This document shows, piece by piece, positions 55,772 to 64,000 of a stretch of DNA of 64,000 nt (positions within the stretch are counted from its first letter, which is position 1; every line of letters starts with the position of its first letter). Both the position numbers and the translations under genes were made by a program. Below the pieces are notes generated by a model. That model did no database searches, was not told the DNA's origin, and was given only the letters and a program-made list of their open reading frames with translations. The DNA is from Zonotrichia leucophrys gambelii (lineage: Eukaryota > Chordata > Aves > Passeriformes > Passerellidae): the NCBI RefSeq assembly GCF_028769735.1, contig NC_088170.1, positions 58,747,585-58,811,584 of the forward strand. Direction: 5' to 3'.

Positions 55772-58700
55772 AAGATGCTCTTGCCAGCAGAATTGTTTTG
55801 AAAATTGTTTTCTCTTATATTAGAACTTGTTCTGCATTTTAATTTCTGTATTTAGTCTGTTCAGATCATCTTGACATGAAACACAACAGCAGACCTACAT
55901 TAAACTGAGGACCAGAGAGATGGGAAATATGTTCCTCTTCTCTATTTTGTGCTCAAGAAAGTGAAAAAAGTAAACTTTATGCATAGATTTTCATAGTGGT
56001 ACTTCTCCTCTGGAATTATGTGCTTGGAGAGTTTTTCAATATTGCATTATTGCATAACATAAACCAAATGATTTTATGATGCTGTTTTATTCTGGCCATA
56101 GAAATAATTTTATTTTGGGGAGTATGTACTACCTTAGGCTTAATTCTGTATGTAGTCATTGAGGATTTCCTTTGTTTTGGGTGGAAAGCAGAATTAGATT
56201 TTTCTATACTGATGAAAAACTCTATTTGATGGGTCTTGGGAAAATTCTTGTAGATGTTGATGTTCTCCTGCTGGCTTTTATGATTATTTAATATTGTTGA
56301 AACAAGCCACTAGGTGGCAATATCAATTAAAAAATTTCCAATACATGCAGTTCAAGTTGTCATCTAAAATGGGGCACTAAGGAGTAGGTTTGATTGAAGT
56401 GAAAACATTACAACTTGTTGTATGCAAGATTTTCTTGATGTAGAGAGGAAGTGTTCTTCCAAAGCACTCACTGTGGGTGATTGGTGGCTGAGGACAGCTG
56501 GGTGTATTTGCTTGGATAGAAAGGAAATGTGGTTTTCTCTTTTTTGTGTTTCTGCAATACCTGTTAGACATTTGCAAAGGTGAACTATTATCATACCACT
56601 TCTTGATGAAACTTGTTTTAACCTACCAGTTAGAATAAGTTGGGTTGTATCAACGTTACTTGAGAAACAAATCTTTATTGATGTGAACACAAAACATTTC
56701 AAACTACTTAATTTAAAATCAATATGAATTTACTTATGGCTGTGGGTGAAATAATGAAATATGTAATTGTCTGTTACAAGCAGACACTTATTAATGGGTG
56801 TGCTGATTTTATCTTCTGTGGTGTGGGTGCCACTGTACAGCACACAGGCTGGGTGTGTATGTGAGACAGAAGAGACTTGCTCAGCTAAGCCATACAGAAA
56901 CCATTTCCCATGTCACAGGGCTTGTCTTACCTGAGGTGTCTGCTCCTTTTATTTAGATATGTATGTCTTTTTTCAGCATGGTGATTGAAGATGCTTCTGC
57001 TGGTGTTCCTGCTCAAGCTTCTGTTTGGTTATTACTTTGGGAATACATATAATGAAATTGCTGGTATGTGGTAACAGTGACATTTCTGCTTCAGTGTGGT
57101 TTTACTGGAGCTCCTGTTTCCCTGCTCCATCCTGCCTGGACCTCTCCACATGCATTTTTGAAACATCTCTGTAGTATGCTGTGCTCTTGTTAGGCTTTAT
57201 TCCTGGGTGCTTTACCTTTTTGGGGTTTGTTCCCAATGCTTTGTCCTGTCAGTAATGGGCATGTCAGTAACTCTGCTGTGGCCCTTGAGTAGTTCTGAGG
57301 AGGTAATGCTGTCTGTTGCTTTAATACTTAGCCTTTATTTTGCTAGGACTTATAATCATTTAATCAAGCAGTCATTAGAGGAACTAATTTATCTTGGAGT
57401 GATTTATATTTTGCCTTTCTTCTTTCTGTCTGCTGTCTATTAGGGTTTTGCAGTGACTGTTTCTCAGTTCTGATGTCATGCAACTTCTCCTGATCTATTT
57501 CTGGTGTGGTTGATACAGCACAAGCATTCCCTTCAAGCACTGCTTTTCAAGTGGTATTGAAGATTCTTGATTTGTTGATCTTTGTGCCCAGTAAACTCTG
57601 TCATAGATCAAACTGGGCTGTTTGTTCAGAGAGGTTGTGAGTGGTGCTTCCTAAATTCAGGGGTAGTGTTCTCATAAGTTGCTATGTGTAGTATATGAGG
57701 TCTAGGCAATTAAGGATTGTGCCATTAAGGATTTTTAGTTTTTGTTTGCTTGTTTAAGTTTTTTTACAAGTTTAACTTCAGTTTCTTTTCCATTTTCTTT
57801 TTGAGGTAGGTAATTACATTGAACATGATGGTATTGTTGCTCTAACATGGTTCTTTGCATGCACTGCCTCTGTAAGAGTGGGTGGTTTAATCTTACTCTA
57901 TTACAGTAGACATTTAAACACTTCTGGGATAAAGGAAAGTATTTCCAAAACTTTGTATTGTGGTAAGACCTATGCCTGTAGAGTCTGCTGCTATTAAGGT
58001 TTTTATTAAGTTTAATAATTTATGCACTATACTGTTAGAGGCTGTGTGAAAGTGCTTCATGGTTATGGGCTGTCTTAGGCATAGGGATCAGTAAAGCCAC
58101 ATTGATATTGTATCTGGAATAACTAGGCAGGGAATGTAAATGCTAAAATTCACTTAGCAGGCAGAATGAGTTGGCAAATGCAGTTAAAGGTTTTTAGACT
58201 CTGATCCAGAATCCAATGCTGACTTTCTTGCTGTTATTCCTCTTCCTGGTATTCATCATTGCATGTTTCTGTAGGTGAGTATCTTGGTTATGTTTGAGGT
58301 GGCCTGTGTTAATGCAAGGCAGAAACTTGCCTGTGTTATATATTAAAGTGTTTTTTCTTCATTGTGTCAGTTTTGAATCCTGATGGTATTTCTTCTACCA
58401 CGAAGAAACACTTGGAATTCTCTTAGCTGTCTTTTTTCTCAGGGTTTATTTCATCCAAAAATAATGTTATGTCATTGCTGCTTAACAGTTTTTCTTCCAG
58501 GCATGGCATGTACTTTGCACAGTGTGTCCATGCCCTCCTGGCATTGTTGTTCTGAGTGCTTTGCTTTCTGTGATGGTCTGGTGTCTGTGTTGCCACAGGC
58601 TTACCATATCTGAGTCTTTTCAAATAGGTCTCCCTTTAACAGTTTTCTAATACTTTTCTGTGATTTTCTACCTTAGTGTTGCTCCCTTGCCTCTTCAGGC

Positions 58701-61700
58701 AGCTCCTGGTTCTATAGGGACAAGGACATCCATGACACAACCTGAACATTCCTTGGACTTCAGTGCCATCAGGCTTTCTTTATTGTGAATTTTTTTCCTG
58801 ATATTTGAATTGTATTTCATTTGAATATTTTTTTGCTACTGATTAATCCTATTAAGAGTGAGTACTGATTGCCTTTGTTCTTGTAAAAGCTGAATTGTCT
58901 TTGACTAATTTCAGCTGGGTTAATCACTAAGCAGGTTCCTGATCACATTTATGTCTGGGAGTTTTTTTTCCTTTGGAAACAAGAATCCTCAAATAGTTTA
59001 AAATACCCAAAAACATGGCCAAAGCCAAGAGATGGACTGCTGGAACTACTTGCCTCAGCAAGTATCCCATCAGGACTGGTGCTCTGTAGACAGCCCTGTA
59101 CTTTTGTCTAAGACACATCAGAAAGTGGGATGCTTTGTGGGATGTCTGTTTTCTTGTCTGCCTCGCATGCTGCAAATGCTGGCTTTAATTCCCTTCATTT
59201 AAGGCGATTTTAACTTTTTTTTTTTGCTGTGTTTTCCACTTTAAAGTTTACAGATTTCACATGCTTTTAATGTTTTTTTTTTTTTTTCCCTATGCAAATA
59301 ACAGTTTTGTTATTTTCCCTTCTGCTTCTTGAAGACAGAGTAAATTCTGTAGGTGTGTCTTTGGTTTGTGCCTGCCAGTGACCCAGCAGAGCAGTGCCTG
59401 GTGTTGTGTCTGGCAGCAAAACAGCCCTGGGGAGCAGGGACTGCAGCTGCTCCTGCACTGGGGGAGATGTGGCTCCTGGCAAGGAGGGGATCCTGGAAAG
59501 CAGCACAGGTTGAACACTCAGCACCCAGGCTAATTGATCTGTTGTTTCTTTAAAATCACCAGAAGTGTGTAAAGTAGTTCACTGATTCTTCCTGTCCCTT
59601 ATGATTTGTGCTCAGGAGCTGCTGGCAGGATGTGTGTGTTTGCAGACCCCGAAATAAAAAGTGTTTCTGGTTCATCTGTTTTCATTGTGATGTGACAGGC
59701 AGGGGAAAATTATTTGCTGTGGCTTGCAGAACTACAATAAACACAAGGTTGACAATGAATTTTGGTGGTGGTCTGAAAGATTTTGGAAGATGGCAGTGGC
59801 TTTTGCTCATGAATCATCTGAATCCATCTGCTCCCCTTGTGGATTTTCATTCCCATTCAGTACTGCATGCTTTTGAGAAATGGATTCAGCAAAGTGGATC
59901 TGTTTTGGTAGCTGCAATACAAAAACATTTATTTGTGTGTAGTAGAATTATTTTCCTTACTTGTTTTTTACTTTGTAAAAGAAGAGCAAATGCAATGCAG
60001 TTTGGCTACAGGGCTCATTTAGTTGAATCCTGAATACAAACTAAAATGGTGTTTCTTCTGTATTGAGTTTTCTCCTATATGTTTATGTTGTCTCAGGCAA
60101 AATTGTTCATGAAGCCTAGGTCCAAGATCTTGTCTGGAAAGTTAACCAAGTTACATGCTATAGAATCTATTGTGTTCCCATTATATTAAGCTTTGTTTCC
60201 ATTTGTGTCCAAGTAATTACCTGTTTAAAAATGACATGTTGACTTTTACTTCATTTCTCCTGCAGTGAATGGTGTCTGCTCTATCAAATGTGAATGAAGT
60301 TTGACATATCATTTACACAGCTCTTTATAAGTCCTGTTTACATGACACAATTGAAGATTTAGCTGGCTAAACAGCTGATTATCTGTGTGCTTATGAGCAA
60401 TTTGAATATAAACACAAATGCAAATAGTAAAAGGAAGTCAGTTCCACAACCATAGGAAAAAAAAAAGCTGCATCTTTTAGTACCCTTTGGTGTATTTTAA
60501 ATATTTTTTAAATTTTTTTTCCGAATCTTTCCAGAAAGGTTTGGCAGTTCTGTGGCAGCAAGCAGAATACTGGGCATTAGCTGCATGCTTGGGTTGACTT
60601 CTTTCCTCCTGTTTGTATGGCATGACTGATAAAATCAGTCAAAAATGCACTATTTAGAGTGTTTCTTAGAATTAGATATTTTGTAGTTTGTTGCTAGGAG
60701 CATGGGGACTACGTAATAAAAATGCAACTGTCCTTGTAACTATTGAGATATATTACACACCCTGATTATTTTCACTTGAAGAATGAGCAACTTAATTAGT
60801 GTGCTACTTTGAGATGGGTGAAATATCCCTCCTATTGTCCTGTTAAGATTTTCTGTGAGTGCTGCCCTCTTCTACAGTGAGGTTTTCTTTGAACAAAACT
60901 TTTCTATTTATTCTTCAGTGTAAAAATTACATTTTGCTTTGGTGGATTTAAGAGCCAAGAGGCACTGGCTTATGCTTTTGTCTAAAATAGTCTGTGAGGT
61001 AAAAGGGGGTTTCTCTTTTTCATGCTGTGGTATGTTTAAAATATTACTTTAATTTGCTTTAAAGTGCGTCACCTAATGTAACTAAATCTCCCTGTTAGCA
61101 TGTTGAAGGGTTAAGATGAGCTTTACATGTTAAGAAATCCCTTGATGTGCATATAAATCAGTCCTAGACTGAAAATAGTGTGAATGCCAGAACACATTTT
61201 TGTGACTTCTAAGTACAGGTAGTATTCCAGGGAAGTTGAGAGTTTCACGATCTCCCAGGGCCCTAACAGGGTTTGCAAGTGACAGACACTAGTCTTTCTC
61301 TAGACTAGTGTTAAAACCAGATCAGGAGATCTGGGTCTCAAAGACAAACCATGAGAATGCATAGGAATTCCTGCTGGGCAGGGAGTGCTGGATGAACACC
61401 TCTGCTTTGGGCAGTGTTGGAGTTTTGCTGTCCTGTGCCAGAAAGGTGTCTTTGAAGGGTAGTGGAGAAGCTTGCAGTGACTGGAGTAAGACAGTGGTGA
61501 GGAAAAAAGCTTTAATCATGGACAATCAGGTTCTGTTAATTATGTAATTTGTTTATGATAGTGTACTTGTGATTAATTATTTTTGCAAGTATTTCTACCC
61601 ACTCTTTTGAATTTTTGTAGTTAACATACTCATAATCTCAATATTTTAACAATTAAAGAAGATAATCCAAATATATCTTAATAAATATTACTAAATGTGA

Positions 61701-64000
61701 AAATTAGTGTGGGAGGGAAGATACAAAGGGTACTTCTCTCTTACTTAAATGATGTAGTTGGTTAAATTTTTCCTGAAATCACCATAAATACTAATCAGAA
61801 TTGTCATTAAGAAAAACTACTCCTGGATAACCTTGTTATTCCATGTGCTGCTGTGGACTTACCTTGTGCTGGAGAGGGAGCTGTGCTGCTGTGAAGACTA
61901 TTCTTACGCTGTGCTGCTTTGGAAAATGGCTTTTGTATTCTGCAAACCTGGAACTTGTGTCTAACATGGATTTGTGATTTGTGACTGCATTTGTGACTCA
62001 CTGCCAGGCTGTGGTGGAATGGCTGTAGAAAGCAAAGCTTATGGAAATGTCATCACTGTGCTTTTAAGACTGAACTTTAGGCAAGAATTAGGTGTTCCTA
62101 CACTGCTTTATTTTTTGCTTTAGACTGCTGATCTATCTGCATATCTAAACTGCAGTGACCAGGAGTGTGGATATGGCTTTGAAGATGGGGTGTTTCTGGA
62201 CTGCAATATGTATGTTATGGTGCACCAGTGTTAGAATTTCAGAGAGCCATAGTTAGGAATTTTATGCTGCTCTTTAGCTTGTGGGGTATTATTTGAGAAT
62301 GCATAAAGAAATCACTAGTGTGAGTGAAGCTAATACTGTCTTTCTTAGCTTTTGAATACCATTAGGGTGATGGAACTGCCTTAGATGTGGCATTTTGCAC
62401 TTGTGCTGAGGTGAGAAGTATGGAGTGGGCAGAGGTGGTTGGAAAGCTTTGTATTCAGTTGTGTGAGAAGAGCAATCCAAGTGCTGGTTACCTATTATCA
62501 GGTTAAAACACCAAAACTGCAGTGGGACACAGCTTAATTTTAATACCAGAACAACAGGGAGAGAAAGCTAATTTAACCTAAAATAAATTAGATCACTAAG
62601 GTGGCTGCTTGGGAATTTAAAAAAAAAATTAATCATAGAAATTGGCATATTAAGTTTTTCTGGGTCAGATTTGGGGAATGACGTTTTAAGCCAGGCATTA
62701 GGGCATTTATTAGTGTTTGGAGAGACTTCCATGAAAATAAAAACCCAAAGCAACTAGGAATATGTAGCTACTTATTTAGACACTGATGGGAGAAAATAAA
62801 CCCTGACTTGTAAAGGAAAACCGTACAGTAGCTTATAGCAGGCTGAAACATGAGTAATTAGAGTGCTAAGTCAATGTGGATTATTCCAGCATGAGCCAGT
62901 CTGAATTTGCTTCATTATATGATTGTGCTGATGCTAGTGATGAACTGAAATCAAGGCCTTTGGTAATTTAATAAATCCATATTAGGAGATGAATATGATT
63001 AGATTTATAATCTCAGTCTTGTACTGATTTTTAGCTACTTGCTAAAAATACTTGAAGTATTCAAATCAAGTGTTCTTGAATTATTATTTGAAAGACATCA
63101 GTAAACCAGACAATTTTGTTTTGCATGAGACCCGCATTTAATTTTGTTTTGGACTCTACATGTTGTTCAATTTTGATGTTACTTATACCCCATTTGATAT
63201 TCTAAATTTAACAAACTGATGTTTTTTGGAATAACTTATGCTAGGTAAATTCCAAGTCTTTAGCAAAGGTCATATAGGAATATAACCTCAGATTCATGAA
63301 AGCTTCAGACTCCTCCTTTCAATTTAAGTGACATGCCAGAGGTCACTTGGAAAAACATCTTTTAGGTAGACAAAGGGGACCTTTCATTCCCATCTCAGAC
63401 ATCAGCTGATGGAGCTCTCCAAACAAATTCTTTGTTTATGTGCATCTCATTTACAGTTATTAAATTACCAAATGAAAGTTAAATACTGTCTTAGGCACTC
63501 AGAATATTTGTACAGTCAGGTTCTCCATCAAAGCAGGAATTAATTGTAAGATCTAAAGCAGATCAAAAATGAGAGAGTGGGTTTAACACTTGTGATGTTT
63601 TAAACAGAACAAATGTTTTTTATTTTTTTATGCCTTCAAGTGATAGATCTGTGTACTACAGAATTTCCAAAGTGGAATTGTTTGTCAGGTTCACATGCAT
63701 TGATAAAGCTTTTACTTATCTTTTACCATATGTGCTTTAAAAATAATTTGCTTATTTTGCAACCTCTTGATACTTATGTTAGAGATGATTGAAGATGTCA
63801 GTTCTTCTATATAGCAGTACTTTTACATGAACTGTATAGTTATAAACTTGAAGCCCTAATACATCATAGGAGACAGCAAGCTTTCCCAGTGCTTTGGTAA
63901 GAAAATAACTAACTAATAATGGCCTGTAAGTAAAGGGAAAAGAGAAATTCCTGTAATTATTCTCAAAGTGTTTAAATTTGGAGCATATTTGATTTTTAGT
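55772..64000 (+). other. SRPK2: SRPK2 intron 2, second part, running off the window
   Basis: AT-rich, with T-runs at 59215-59225 and 59273-59287, a perfect hairpin at 61286-61311, and no SRPK2 exon or other gene that I recognise. Open frames up to 141 codons (59608-60033) show no known domain. Confidence 0.65.
61286..61311. repeat. Perfect 10-bp inverted repeat (hairpin)
   Basis: ACACTAGTCT (61286-61295) pairs exactly with AGACTAGTGT (61302-61311) around a TTCTCT loop. Confidence 0.92.

Overview
The window is nuclear DNA from a bird, most likely a passerine. The evidence is two split vertebrate genes with GT-AG introns, several copies of the bird LINE CR1, and one solo LTR that resembles LTRs I know as common in songbirds (recognised from memory, not searched). 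Genes occupy little of the sequence. Most of it is AT-rich intron and intergenic DNA, with two sharp CpG islands.

Left part (about 416-22250, minus strand): a complete PUS7 gene, encoding the TruD-family mRNA/tRNA pseudouridine synthase 7. I could place all 15 coding exons base by base. They join into a 1938-nt reading frame (645 residues plus stop), and every junction keeps frame. The catalytic Asp motif GTKDKRA is in the exon at 9911-9988. A non-coding first exon ends at 22094 in a CpG island, a second possible 5'UTR exon lies at 19436-19495, and a polyadenylation signal lies at 436-441. One PUS7 intron carries an old CR1 copy that was partly duplicated around a 292-nt run containing only purines. 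A GC-rich minisatellite sits at the extreme left edge.

Middle (about 22400-41180): 19 kb with no gene I can support. It holds a CR1 tail, simple repeats, one weak LTR-like stretch and a small perfect hairpin.

Right part (about 41180-64000, plus strand): a CpG island promoter and the first two coding exons of SRPK2, the SR-protein kinase 2 (MNSRK, then VLALQARRRRPK and onward), separated by a 97-bp GC-rich intron. The rest of the window is the start of the next, very long intron. The kinase domain is beyond the right edge. This intron contains two CR1 fragments in opposite orientation, a solo LTR at 55384-55766 and two short perfect hairpins.

The two genes are divergent (head to head, about 19 kb apart). 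Both act on RNA: PUS7 modifies uridines in tRNA and mRNA, and SRPK2 phosphorylates splicing factors. Nothing in the sequence shows that they are co-regulated. I found no new enzymatic or defence system. The most unusual items are the purine run with its template-switch-like palindrome, the uORF whose stop overlaps the SRPK2 start codon, the enlarged SRPK2 N-terminus, and the PUS7/SRPK2 orientation, which differs from what I recall for human.
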